Assembly: GCA_964567755.1 (NCBI GenBank)
Contig: CAZMNW010000051.1
Location: 1 to 52,951 of the forward strand
DNA length: 52,951 nt
Direction of reading: 5' to 3'
Origin: DASRJW01 sp964567755
Lineage (GTDB): Bacteria > Krumholzibacteriota > Krumholzibacteriia > G020349025
In this document: positions 41,711-51,125 of the stretch, piece after piece
How positions within the stretch are numbered: position 1 is the stretch's first letter
Layout of the letters: every line of letters starts with the position of its first letter
Notes under the pieces: generated by a model
Databases searched by the model: none
What the model saw: only the letters and a program-made list of their open reading frames with translations
What the model was told of the DNA's origin: nothing
Translations under genes and position numbers: made by a program

Positions 41711-44700
41711 ATGATGAATAGGGCCAAGCTCACCAGCTTTGCCCGTCGCTCCACGCCCCCTTGGATTGTTGCCATCATGCTTTTCTGGGTCGCCGCTGCC
41801 GCGGCGCAGCCCAGTGGTGGCCTGGCCGCGGGTGTGTTCGAGATCGACGGGAACCTCGTCAGCGAAGATGCTTCGCGTTTCGATTGGTTCACGGGTACTC
41901 CCGGCACCAATAACGGCGTCATCGACCCGGATTCGTGCAAGGGCCGGGTGCAGCTCCTGCCCGCGTTTCTGGATGCGGCATTCTACCGGGACGACCACTG
42001 GGCGGGGAACGCTGCCGACCTCAGCACCTTCGCCGGCGGCAGCAACAAGAACAACGATTGCATCGCGCCGTCTGCCGACCCCTGGTCTCTGGGCGCCGGC
42101 AGCGGCCCCGGCAAGACCGACATCACCGAAGCCTACAGCGCTTCCTATGTCGATCCGGCGACGGGGGACAACTGGCTCATGCTCGCCTTCGCGACGCGCT
42201 CGACGAACGGCTCGAGCGAAATGGATTTCGAGTTCAACACCGAAGGGCTGACGGTCGGCGCTAGCACGATCGCGGGTCCCGGTCCGGACTGCGGACGCAC
42301 CATCGGTGATTTCATCGTCTCGATCAACTTCGAGGGCGGCGGCACGCTGCCTCAGCCGGCCATCTATACATGGGATGGCACGACATACGTGCCGCTCGAC
42401 ATCACGCCACCGCCCGGCGGGCAACCCAGCTTTCTCGTGAGCGTGAACACGGCGCCCGTCGGTGCGCCATGCGGCGCCATCACGCCCGATGGCACGATGT
42501 CCACCGAGTACGTCACGCGGCAATTTGCCGAGATGGCCATCAATCTCACCGCCGCCGGCGTCGACCTGGTCGATTATTGCGGCAAGCCACAGTCCACGCT
42601 CGGCTTCAAGACACGCACCTCGACCGGATTCACCTCCGAGCTCAAGGATGTCAAGTTGTTCCCGTTCCATCTCGTGCCCAGCACCGAAAGCACGATCACG
42701 GGAACGTTCGGTCTGTGCGCCGAGGAAGTGACGACGCTCTGCGGCCCGGACCCGGCGCTGTCGCCGAGCCCACTGTCGTTCCTGTGGAGCACGGGCGAGA
42801 CGAGCCAGTGCATCACTCTGTCGGCCGATGCGCTCGGCCCGGGGAATCACCCGATCTCGCTCGTCGTCAATAATGCATTCGGTTGCCGTGATTCGAGCGC
42901 GGTCGAGGTCGTCGTGCACCCCGAGCTGCAGGCCTCGGTCGCGAGCGCCAGCGTGTGCACGGGAGAATCCACGACCCTGACTGCGGTCGTCGGCAACGCC
43001 ACCGCGCCGCTCGCTTATGCGTGGAGCAACGGCGCCAGCACAGAATCGATCGTCGTGAGCGAGGCAGGGGAATACTGCGTCACCGTGACCGACGCGAATG
43101 GCTGTGAAGCGCGCGCCTGCGGCACGCTCGTCGTGCATGCTCCCGTGGTGATCGCGGTGTCCGATCAGGCCGTGTGCGCCGAAGAAACGGCGACGATGAC
43201 GGCGGCGGTGACGAGCGGCGGCACGGCTCCCTTCACCTACTCTTGGAGCAACGGCGCCAGCACCGAATCGATCGCCGTCACCGCGGGCGGTGAGTACTGC
43301 GTCACCGTGACCGACGCCAATGGCTGCAGCGGTCGTGCGTGTGGAACCCTCACGGTGCGGGCCGCTCTGCAAGTGGCGGTCGACGACGCGGCCGTGTGTG
43401 CGGGCGAGACCGCGGTCTTGCGCTGCACTACTGCCAACGGTACCGGACCCTTCACGATGGCGTGGAGCACCGGATCGACTGTCGATTCGATCGCGGTGAA
43501 CGAAAGCGGTGACTATTGCGTCACCGTGACCGACGCCAACGGCTGCATCGGTCAGGCCTGCGGCACACTCACGGTGCACGCGCCCGTCGAGGTCGACCTC
43601 GGCAACATCGAAATCTGCGCCGGCGAGACCGCCACTTTGAGGCCCGGAGTGTCGGGCGCGGTCGAACCAATGCGCTGCCTCTGGAGCACCGGGGCGACGA
43701 CCGAGTCTCTCGTCGTGACTCAGTCCGGTGATTACTCCGTGACCGTCACGGATGCGAATGGCTGCACCGGCAGGGCCTACGCCACGGTGACTGTGCACCC
43801 CGCGATTGTGGCCGCGGTGGCCGATGTCGCGGTCTGTGCGGGTGAGAACGGCACGTTCGAGGCCGTGGTCACTACGGGCGATGCTCCGTTCCGTTACGAA
43901 TGGAACACTGGGGCCACCGGTGCCAGAATCACGGCGACGACGGCCGGTGAGTACTGCGTCACCGTGACCGATGCCAACGGTTGTGTCGGCCGTGCCTGTG
44001 GAACGCTCGCGGTGCGTCCGGCTTTGCAAGTGACGGTGGACGACGCCGCCGTGTGTGCAGGCGCGACAGCGACCCTGCGCTGCGCCACTGCCAACGGCAC
44101 CGGGCCGTTCACGATGGTGTGGAGCACCGGATCGACGGCCGAGTCGATCACGGTCGACGAAGGCGGCGACTATTGCGTCACCGTGACCGACGCCAATGGC
44201 TGCGTCGGTCAGGCCTGCGCCACGCTCACGGTACGCGCGCCGGTCGAGGTCGACCTCGGCGACATCGAACTCTGTGCCGGCGAGACCGCCAGTTTGAGCC
44301 CCGACGTTTCGGGTGCGGTCGCGCCGATGCGCTGTGTGTGGAGCACGGGAGCGACGACCGAGACCCTCGTCGTCTCTCAGTCCGGCGAGTACTCTGTGAC
44401 GGTCACGGATGCGAATGGCTGCACCGGCAGGGCCTACGCCACGGTGATCGTGCACCCTGCGATCGTGACCGCGGTGTCCGATGTCGCGGTCTGCGCCGGT
44501 GAAAACGGCACACTCGAGGCGGAGGTATCCGCGGGCGAGGCGCCATACAGCTACGAATGGAACACCGGTGCCAGCGGTGCCAGGATCACGGCCACCACGC
44601 CCGGTGAGTACTGCGTCACCGTGACCGACGCCAACGGTTGCACTGGCACTGCATGTGCCACTCTCACCGTGTATCCGGAAATCACGGTCGAGGTGCGTGA

Positions 44701-46174
44701 CGTCGAAGTCTGTGAGGGCGAGGAAGGAACCTTGTCGGCGAGGGTCTCGGGTGGCACTTCACCCTATCTCTACGCATGGAACACAGGCGAGACCTCGCGC
44801 TTCATCACGCACAACCAAACCAGCGAGTACTGCGTCACCGTGACCGACGCCAACGGTTGCAGTGCCCTTGCCTGCGGCCAACTGCTTCGTGCCGGGACCC
44901 CCGTGTGCGAGATCCAAGGGCCCACCTGGTTGTGCATGGGAAGCACCGCGACGTTCTCTGTCGATCCCGAAAGTGGCGCGCCGATTGTGACGACGGCCAA
45001 GCTGTTGCCCTCGCTTTGGCCAGCGCCTGCGGCTCACGATCTTCTCGATGCGACGGTGTCGAGCACTTGGCTCGAGGAAGCGTTGCACGCAGGGTCGCAA
45101 CCGTTTGTCATGCCCGGCAACTCACCGCAGGGTCCGATCTCCAAAATCTTCGTCGATCCCAATGCGGTGACCGGCATGACCATCGAGTGGAAGCTGGAGA
45201 GCTCCGAGCACTGCGAGGTGCTGAGCGACCTGAATCAGCCGAGCCTGGACGTGCGCTTTACGGCTGTCGGGCGCTACGTCATCGGCGTGGAGGTGACCTC
45301 CGGAGCGGGTTGCAGCAGCGAGTGCAACATCGAGGTCGTCGTGCTCGACTGCGAGTCGGCCAATTGCCCGCGCACTGTCGGGTTCTGGGGCCGCCAGTGC
45401 GAGCAGAGCGGCAACGGCGACACCAAGTTCAGTCGCAGCGAGATGTACAAGATCGTCGACTGCGTGGATGGGAAGACAGACGCGTTGGAGCTCGGCGGTG
45501 GCCGCCGGGGCTTCGAAGCCTTCTGCGAGATCATCAGCACCGATGACATGAATCAGCGTCATCAGGCCAAGCGGCAGTACGCGGGCATGCTCGCCAACGT
45601 CTGCACCGGAAACTTGGGGCTGGTCGCCGCGAACGGCGATTCGATTCGTCTGTTCGAGCCGCAGCCGATCGATTTCCCGCCGTTTGAATCGAAGACGATC
45701 GGCGCGCTGATCGACGAGATGGACGAATGGCTCTTGGATCTCGAAGATCGTAATTTGGACGATTCCGAGGTCAAGAGTCGTTACTCCCAGATCATCCGCG
45801 TTGCCGATTCGATCAACAACGCCATCGGCATCGGGACCACCTGCTTCGACAACCCGCAGGAGGAGATCGAGACGGCTCGACCGGGCACTGGCACGGCGGC
45901 GTTCAAGCCGACACCCAACCCCTTCAAAGGTCAGATGTCCATCTTGTACACCTTGACCGGGGTCCAGGCTCAGAACGTCGAGATCGCGGTCTACGACATC
46001 GCCGGACGGCGGGTGCGCGTGCTCGAGAGCGGGCTCCGCGCGCCAGGGAACGCCATCGCAGTTTGGGACGGCCGTGACGATCACGGAGTTCAAGCCGCGC
46101 GCGGTGTGTATTACGTCCGCGGCCGGCTCGGAGGCCAGAAGTTCACATCGCGGGTCGTCTTGCTGCGCGAGTAA
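41711..46174 (+). CDS. Giant SprB-like Ig-repeat surface adhesin with FlgD-like C-terminus
   Basis: A 1487-residue exported protein. Signal peptide (LFWVAAAAAQ), then a unique N-terminal region of about 370 residues. Nine Ig-like domains of about 73 residues (405-1062) follow, each with VC.GE, W(S/N)TG/NG, and YCVTVTDANGC ... ACGTL. A second unique region carries CPRTVGFWGRQC and a helical stretch (IGALIDEMDEWLLDLEDRNL). The FlgD-like sorting domain (VEIAVYDIAGRRVRVLESG, RGVYYVRGRLGG) ends it. Such PKD/SprB-type repeats form surface filaments or adhesins. Domains 3-5 and 6-8 are tandem copies of a 219-residue block. A terminator follows at 46207. Confidence 0.9.
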   Translation: MMNRAKLTSFARRSTPPWIVAIMLFWVAAAAAQPSGGLAAGVFEIDGNLVSEDASRFDWFTGTPGTNNGVIDPDSCKGRVQLLPAFLDAAFYRDDHWAGNAADLSTFAGGSNKNNDCIAPSADPWSLGAGSGPGKTDITEAYSASYVDPATGDNWLMLAFATRSTNGSSEMDFEFNTEGLTVGASTIAGPGPDCGRTIGDFIVSINFEGGGTLPQPAIYTWDGTTYVPLDITPPPGGQPSFLVSVNTAPVGAPCGAITPDGTMSTEYVTRQFAEMAINLTAAGVDLVDYCGKPQSTLGFKTRTSTGFTSELKDVKLFPFHLVPSTESTITGTFGLCAEEVTTLCGPDPALSPSPLSFLWSTGETSQCITLSADALGPGNHPISLVVNNAFGCRDSSAVEVVVHPELQASVASASVCTGESTTLTAVVGNATAPLAYAWSNGASTESIVVSEAGEYCVTVTDANGCEARACGTLVVHAPVVIAVSDQAVCAEETATMTAAVTSGGTAPFTYSWSNGASTESIAVTAGGEYCVTVTDANGCSGRACGTLTVRAALQVAVDDAAVCAGETAVLRCTTANGTGPFTMAWSTGSTVDSIAVNESGDYCVTVTDANGCIGQACGTLTVHAPVEVDLGNIEICAGETATLRPGVSGAVEPMRCLWSTGATTESLVVTQSGDYSVTVTDANGCTGRAYATVTVHPAIVAAVADVAVCAGENGTFEAVVTTGDAPFRYEWNTGATGARITATTAGEYCVTVTDANGCVGRACGTLAVRPALQVTVDDAAVCAGATATLRCATANGTGPFTMVWSTGSTAESITVDEGGDYCVTVTDANGCVGQACATLTVRAPVEVDLGDIELCAGETASLSPDVSGAVAPMRCVWSTGATTETLVVSQSGEYSVTVTDANGCTGRAYATVIVHPAIVTAVSDVAVCAGENGTLEAEVSAGEAPYSYEWNTGASGARITATTPGEYCVTVTDANGCTGTACATLTVYPEITVEVRDVEVCEGEEGTLSARVSGGTSPYLYAWNTGETSRFITHNQTSEYCVTVTDANGCSALACGQLLRAGTPVCEIQGPTWLCMGSTATFSVDPESGAPIVTTAKLLPSLWPAPAAHDLLDATVSSTWLEEALHAGSQPFVMPGNSPQGPISKIFVDPNAVTGMTIEWKLESSEHCEVLSDLNQPSLDVRFTAVGRYVIGVEVTSGAGCSSECNIEVVVLDCESANCPRTVGFWGRQCEQSGNGDTKFSRSEMYKIVDCVDGKTDALELGGGRRGFEAFCEIISTDDMNQRHQAKRQYAGMLANVCTGNLGLVAANGDSIRLFEPQPIDFPPFESKTIGALIDEMDEWLLDLEDRNLDDSEVKSRYSQIIRVADSINNAIGIGTTCFDNPQEEIETARPGTGTAAFKPTPNPFKGQMSILYTLTGVQAQNVEIAVYDIAGRRVRVLESGLRAPGNAIAVWDGRDDHGVQAARGVYYVRGRLGGQKFTSRVVLLRE
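43364..44677 (+). repeat. Two tandem copies of a 657-bp, three-domain block
   Basis: 43364-44020 and 44021-44677 encode residues 552-770 and 771-989 of the adhesin. Each is an A-B-C trio of Ig domains starting ALQV(A/T)VDDAAVCAG, VEVDLG.IE.CAGETA and AIV.AV.DVAVCAGENG. The phase is exact at 657 bases. It is evidence of a relatively recent in-frame duplication. Confidence 0.85.
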
Positions 46175-46206
46175 CCAGAGCGCCGCGATCCCGATGCATC
46201 GACCGC

Positions 46207-46243
46207 AGGGCCCCGCTGCCGAAGCGGGGCCCTCGCGATTTTT
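46207..46243 (+). terminator. Rho-independent terminator of the adhesin gene
   Basis: A perfect 10-bp stem AGGGCCCCGC / GCGGGGCCCT with a seven-base loop (46217-46223) is followed by CGCGATTTTT. It stands about 30 bases after the adhesin stop. Confidence 0.8.
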
Positions 46244-46342
46244 AGGCCGTGAGCACGCGCAGGCACTGACCTGCGGAGGTTTTGTCGCCGGGCAGTGCGG
46301 TTTTTCTTTCGTGCGGTACCCGGCAACCACTAGAGTGCGCGC

Positions 46343-47035
46343 ATGAAGCTCTCGAGGATTCAGGTTCTGATGGCGGCCCTCGTGATCGCAGCGTCGGGCT
46401 GTGGGCCACGCATTGCAGAGAGTCCGGCGACGCTGCGGATCTATCTCGCGCGCCACGGACAGACCGATTGGAATGCCGAGCGCCGGCTCCAGGGCCAAAC
46501 CGACAGATTGCTGGACGACACCGGCCGCCAACAGGCGGCGCAATTGGCCGCATCCTTGCGCGGGATCACGCTCGATGCAGTGTATTCCAGCACGCTCGGG
46601 CGCAGCCGCGAGACGGCCGACATCGCGCGCGGGGCCACGCCGCTCACCAGTGTGGACGGCCTCCGCGAACGTGCGCTCGGCAAGTTCGAGGGGTTGCGGA
46701 TCGCCGGAGACGACACGGCGAGTGTCTCCGAGTATCGACGCCGGAGCCAAGACCCAGAAGATTCTCTGGACGGTGGCGAATCCGGTACACAGTTCTTCGC
46801 GCGTGTCCGCCAAGCGGTCGAAGCGATCCGCGATGGACACCAAACGGGAACGATTCTCGTGGTTGGGCACGGAGGCACCAACCAGATGATCTTGCGCACG
46901 CTCTTCGACCTCAGCCCCGAGCAGGCGGATTCGATCCGGCAGGCCAATGACGAGATCTACATGATCGAGATCGAAGCGGGGCTATCACCGCGACTGTGGA
47001 AGCGGATTGCCGCCACCAACCTGGTTGATCTCTGA
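46343..47035 (+). CDS. Lipoprotein histidine phosphatase (phosphoglycerate-mutase fold)
   Basis: A 230-residue protein. A lipoprotein signal with lipobox IAASGC (Cys20) is followed by a complete histidine-phosphatase domain: LARHGQTDWN with the phosphorylated His, LQGQTDRLLDDTG, YSSTLGRSRETA, LGKFEG, and VVGHGGTNQMIL with the second His. Family members are mostly cytosolic phosphatases acting on phosphosugars, nucleotides or small metabolites; here a lipid anchor places the enzyme outside the cytoplasm, where it could scavenge phosphate. It precedes a row of secreted hydrolases with an 88-base gap. Confidence 0.88.
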   Translation: MKLSRIQVLMAALVIAASGCGPRIAESPATLRIYLARHGQTDWNAERRLQGQTDRLLDDTGRQQAAQLAASLRGITLDAVYSSTLGRSRETADIARGATPLTSVDGLRERALGKFEGLRIAGDDTASVSEYRRRSQDPEDSLDGGESGTQFFARVRQAVEAIRDGHQTGTILVVGHGGTNQMILRTLFDLSPEQADSIRQANDEIYMIEIEAGLSPRLWKRIAATNLVDL

Positions 47036-47123
47036 CGGGCGATTTCCGCTTCAGGACCACTTCGCCTCGCCAGCCGCGATCGGGAGGGTGTGAGGACGGT
47101 AGCGCGGCAGGGGTGACCCGAAG

Positions 47124-48788
47124 ATGCGATCGCCCATCTTGGGATTCGGCGCGGGCGCCGCGTTCGTGGCTCTGGCGGCCACGCAGGGTGCGCATGCCCT
47201 GCCGAAACCGAACGAAAAGTGGGTTCGCGCCCAGTCCGCGCATTTCACCCTGATCAGCAACGCCGGTCGCGACAAGGCGGCTGAGGTGGCGCTGACGCTC
47301 GAAGGCTTTCGCCGAGTCGTCGAGGACGAGGGTGGCACTCCGGGCGCATATTCGCCGACGACAATCCTCGTCTTCGACAGTGACGATTCCTATCGACCGT
47401 ACAGTCTCAAGCCGGACGGGCAACCGGACGCTTCGGCCGGTAAGTTCATCTCCACGCCGGACGGCAATTACATCGGGATCGACTTGGCAGGCAAGTCCGA
47501 CTGGCGCCAGATCATTCTCCACGAGTACGTGCACTGGATCGTGAGCCAGAACGAACTGGACCCGCCGCAGTGGCTGAACGAAGGCATGGCCGAGTACTAC
47601 AGCACTTTTCGACGGCGTGGGAACACGCTCGAGATCGGCCGACCCATTCAACAACACCTCGACTGGCTGCGGAGAAGTCCTCTCATGCCATTGGCGGAGC
47701 TGTTCACCATCACGAGGGAATCGGAGGAATACAACGAAGGGTCGCGGCGAGGGTTGTTCTACGCCGAATCCTGGGCTCTCTATCATTTCATCCGCCTCGG
47801 TCGCCCGGAGCTGTACGAAAGGCTCGAAGTTTTCCTCGAGTCCCTGAAGGCTGACGTGAACGTGACCCAGGCCTGGAAAGAGGCCTTCGGCGTCGGGTTC
47901 TTGCCGATTGAGACAGAGCTGCAGATGTACGTCCACCGTCCAGAGCACCCTTACCAGCAGATCCGCGTCCGCGGTCTCGGAGTGGACGAGAGCATCCAGG
48001 TCACATCCCTGCCATACGCCGAGCTTCTCTACCATCTCGGGGAGTACTTGGTGCACATGACTCCGGAACAAACGACGGGCGCCGAGGAGCATTTGCGGTG
48101 CGCCGTGGCCGCCGATTCGCAACAAGCCCGGGCGCATGCGGCGCTCGCGAGCTTTCTCGCCGCTCGCGGATCCACGCATTTCGCAACGCCGGCCCAGGTG
48201 GCAGCGGAGAGTTCGGAGGCGGCGCGGCACTTCCGCCGGGGGGTCGAGTTCGCGGGGAACGATGACGAGCCATTTTTCCGTTGGGGCATGAGCGAGGTGC
48301 AACAGTATCGGAGGCGCCGGCCGTCCGTTTCCATGCATCCAGGCCCGCTGCCGGCGGACCTACAGCATGCGCGCGAGATGCTCGAGCGTTGCATTGCCCT
48401 GCAGCCGAATCGCGTGGAAGCGTACGTCGGGCTCGGCATGACCTATCTTCACGATCCGGGAGAGGTGAATCGAGGGATCGCGCTGCTCGAGCGAGCGCGC
48501 AATCTGATGCCCGCGCGCATGGACGTGACCTACGGTCTCGTCGTGCTCTACCTGCGAATAGCCGACCGCGCCAGCGCCACGGGCCTCATGGAGCATGTGA
48601 TGGTCCATTCCCGGGATCCGAGTTGGCCGGCGGCGGCACACTCCGCCGTCTACGCTCACGCGGTGACACTGTTCAACGCGGGGCAGTACGCTGAGGTTGT
48701 CCACCTCCTCGACTGGCTGCGCCCCAGGGTCCAGGATCACGAACTCGTGGAAAGAGTGCAGCAGCTGCGCCAAGAGGCCGTCCGCTAG
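47124..48788 (+). CDS. Secreted gluzincin-type metallopeptidase with TPR C-terminus
   Basis: A 554-residue protein. A signal peptide ends in AHA. The N-terminal part resembles DUF1570-type peptidases: FTLISNAGRDKAAEVA, then a zinc site HEYVH (133-137) in IILHEYVHWIV and a third ligand in PQWLNEGMAEYYS. The second half is TPR-like (ALQPNRVEAYVGLGMTYLHD, GIALLERARNLMP). All zinc residues are present, so it is probably active. It sits in the middle of a cluster of extracytoplasmic hydrolases. Substrate unknown; TPRs may recruit partner proteins. Confidence 0.82.
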   Translation: MRSPILGFGAGAAFVALAATQGAHALPKPNEKWVRAQSAHFTLISNAGRDKAAEVALTLEGFRRVVEDEGGTPGAYSPTTILVFDSDDSYRPYSLKPDGQPDASAGKFISTPDGNYIGIDLAGKSDWRQIILHEYVHWIVSQNELDPPQWLNEGMAEYYSTFRRRGNTLEIGRPIQQHLDWLRRSPLMPLAELFTITRESEEYNEGSRRGLFYAESWALYHFIRLGRPELYERLEVFLESLKADVNVTQAWKEAFGVGFLPIETELQMYVHRPEHPYQQIRVRGLGVDESIQVTSLPYAELLYHLGEYLVHMTPEQTTGAEEHLRCAVAADSQQARAHAALASFLAARGSTHFATPAQVAAESSEAARHFRRGVEFAGNDDEPFFRWGMSEVQQYRRRRPSVSMHPGPLPADLQHAREMLERCIALQPNRVEAYVGLGMTYLHDPGEVNRGIALLERARNLMPARMDVTYGLVVLYLRIADRASATGLMEHVMVHSRDPSWPAAAHSAVYAHAVTLFNAGQYAEVVHLLDWLRPRVQDHELVERVQQLRQEAVR

Positions 48789-48830
48789 ATCGGTTGGAAA
48801 TCACGGCCGCGCGGGTTACTCTGGGGCGTC

Positions 48831-51125
48831 ATGGAACGACGTCTGAGTGCAGGGAATCGGCTATCGACCGGAGAACTGGTGCCGGCTCGCGCCAGAGGCT
48901 GGTCGCGTGCACTCCAATGCTGGATGTTCGTTCTCTGTCTGGGTGCCGGGACTGTTCGCGTCCACGCAGCACAGAGCTGGCCGATTCTGCGTCATGACAT
49001 CCAAGCGACCGTCGAGCCGGCGACGAATCATCTCGTTGTCATTGATCGCATCGAGCTAGCGACTCCCATCGATCGTGCACAGCCGCTGCATGTCCTCTTG
49101 CACGCCGGCCTCGCTGTCGCTTCAGTCGTTCTCCACGAGGCAGGATCGGAGGCCGGCGCACCCCTGCAGTTCGCGACCCACGAGCGCTTCCAGCCGCGGC
49201 ATTACTGGGAACGCCCTAATTATGAACGCATGCAGGACTACGCCATCGCGCGCGAGCTCACCGTCCACGCGCCGACCGGAGGCTGGCCCGATGCGCCGCA
49301 CCTCACGTTCGACTACGCGGGTGTGGTCTATGACAGCTTGCGCCCGCCGAAGGTGGCGTACCAGCGCGGCTTCGACACGTCGACCGGTCTCATCGATGCA
49401 CGTGGCGCGTATCTCGAGGGCTCGACTTTCTGGATTCCGTGGAGCGGCGAAGGACTGTTTCGCTTCCACTTGCGGGCGCAAGTGCCCGGTGGCTGGGAGA
49501 GCGTGAGTCAGGGCACCTGGGCCGAACGGCGCACGCTCGCGGATGGGCGCGTCGAATCCCTCTGGGTGGTCGACGACCCGATGCCCGAGGCGTACCTCGT
49601 CGCCGGGCCATACGTCGTGCGCCAGGCAGTGCACAACAGCGTCAAGATCTACACCTTCACCTACGCGAATACGCCCGAAGACCTCTGCCGCACCTATCTG
49701 GAGGCCACGGGGAAGTATCTCCAGATGTACGACGAGATGATCGGTCCGTATCCATTCGACAAGTTTGCCATGGTGGAGAACTGGTGGCAGACGGGATACG
49801 GGATGCCGAGCTTCACCTTGCTGGGCGATCAGGTCATCCGCTTGCCGTTCATCGTGCACACGAGCTTCGGCCACGAGATTCTGCACAACTGGTGGGGAAA
49901 TGGCGTCTACGTCGACGAAGGGCAGGGGAACTGGTCCGAGGGGTTGACCTCGTACCTCGCGGACTACACGTACAAAGCCAACGAAAGCGCCGCCGCGGCG
50001 CGCGACGATCGTTCGAGCCAGTTGCAGGGCTACCTCGACTACGCGACCTCCGGTGGGCGCGACTTCGCGCTGCGGCGGTTCACCGAGAGGTCGGATCCGG
50101 CGACGCAGGCCGTGGGTTACGGCAAGACCATGATGGTGTTCCACATGGCGCGGCGTCTCGTCGGTGACGCGGCGTTCTTCGCCGCATTGCGGCACTTCTA
50201 CAGCGAACACCGCTTTCGTTACGCCGGCTGGGACGAGCTCGTGCGCAGCTTCGAGGTCGCAACCGGGAACCCCGTGACTGCGGGGACGCCCGCAGCCTTC
50301 AATCCACCGCGCCCGTCACCGAAGAGCAGCGATCGCTCGATCTCCGTGATCGCGGCATGGTTTGCGCAATGGATCGACAGACCCGGGGCACCAGTGCTGG
50401 CCGTTGCACGTGCGCGGGACCAGGATGGAATCGGTATCGAGATCAGTCAGCAGGAGCCCGCCTATGCGCTGACGGTGCCGGTCCACTACGAGGTGAACGG
50501 GACCTTGGCCACGCTCAATGTCTCGCTTGGGCCGGCGCCGGTGCGCGTCGAACTCGAGTCCGGCACGCGCTGGGTGGCCGTCGACCCGGACATGGAAATC
50601 TTTCGCAAGTTGCATCGGAGCGAAGTGCCACCGGCGCTGTCGCATGTGCTCGGCGCCGATTCCACCGTGGTCGTGATCGGGGCGCGTTGCGCCCCCGAGA
50701 TGGCGAGCGCGCTGCGCACACTCGCTTCCGGCTGGAGCCACAATCAGAAGCAGATCCTCGTCGATGAACAGAACTGGAAGGGGGCGGCGGGGCGCAGCGT
50801 TTGGCTCTTCGGTGCAGGCGAGCGTGTCGATCGGTTGTTCGCGGAGACCGCCACATTCGGTGCGGCTCCACGCCAGCTGCGCGAGGCGGCCCAAGCGGAG
50901 GGGCATTCGCTCGTGGCGTGCTTCCGCGATCCAGAGAATTCGGAGATCGCGTGGACCGTGGTGCTGCCGGCGGATGCGGCGGTCGTCCCGGCGCTCGGCC
51001 GCAAGCTGCCGCATTATGGCCGCTACAGCTATCTCGTGTTCGCGGCCGAAACGAACGTCGACAAAGGAAAATGGCAAGTGACGACATCCCCCATGCGGCT
51101 CGAGATCGAGGAGGGCTCACGATGA
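48831..51125 (+). CDS. M1-family metallopeptidase, exported
   Basis: A 764-residue protein with a hydrophobic signal (CWMFVLCLGAGTVRVHA). The gluzincin core has HEILH (348-352) and NWSEGL with Glu370. The spacing from the second His to that Glu is 18 residues, one fewer than the 19 of the classical M1 pattern. The GxMEN exopeptidase motif of aminopeptidases is replaced by YGMPSF, so exopeptidase specificity is doubtful. The C-terminal third is beta-rich, including a transpeptidase-free tail. The gene overlaps the next by four bases (ATGA), so M1 and M28 peptidases are made together, probably degrading exogenous proteins stepwise. Confidence 0.87.
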   Translation: MERRLSAGNRLSTGELVPARARGWSRALQCWMFVLCLGAGTVRVHAAQSWPILRHDIQATVEPATNHLVVIDRIELATPIDRAQPLHVLLHAGLAVASVVLHEAGSEAGAPLQFATHERFQPRHYWERPNYERMQDYAIARELTVHAPTGGWPDAPHLTFDYAGVVYDSLRPPKVAYQRGFDTSTGLIDARGAYLEGSTFWIPWSGEGLFRFHLRAQVPGGWESVSQGTWAERRTLADGRVESLWVVDDPMPEAYLVAGPYVVRQAVHNSVKIYTFTYANTPEDLCRTYLEATGKYLQMYDEMIGPYPFDKFAMVENWWQTGYGMPSFTLLGDQVIRLPFIVHTSFGHEILHNWWGNGVYVDEGQGNWSEGLTSYLADYTYKANESAAAARDDRSSQLQGYLDYATSGGRDFALRRFTERSDPATQAVGYGKTMMVFHMARRLVGDAAFFAALRHFYSEHRFRYAGWDELVRSFEVATGNPVTAGTPAAFNPPRPSPKSSDRSISVIAAWFAQWIDRPGAPVLAVARARDQDGIGIEISQQEPAYALTVPVHYEVNGTLATLNVSLGPAPVRVELESGTRWVAVDPDMEIFRKLHRSEVPPALSHVLGADSTVVVIGARCAPEMASALRTLASGWSHNQKQILVDEQNWKGAAGRSVWLFGAGERVDRLFAETATFGAAPRQLREAAQAEGHSLVACFRDPENSEIAWTVVLPADAAVVPALGRKLPHYGRYSYLVFAAETNVDKGKWQVTTSPMRLEIEEGSR

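Noticed and set aside
41393..44455. 1020-residue minus-strand frame antisense to the adhesin
   Set aside because: Its repeats mirror the adhesin repeats and it is rich in Arg, His and Gly; the sense frame has signal peptide, Ig domains and sorting domain.
43364..44677. CRISPR-like periodicity
   Set aside because: The repeats are coding Ig domains with exact codon phase, not short direct repeats with unique spacers.
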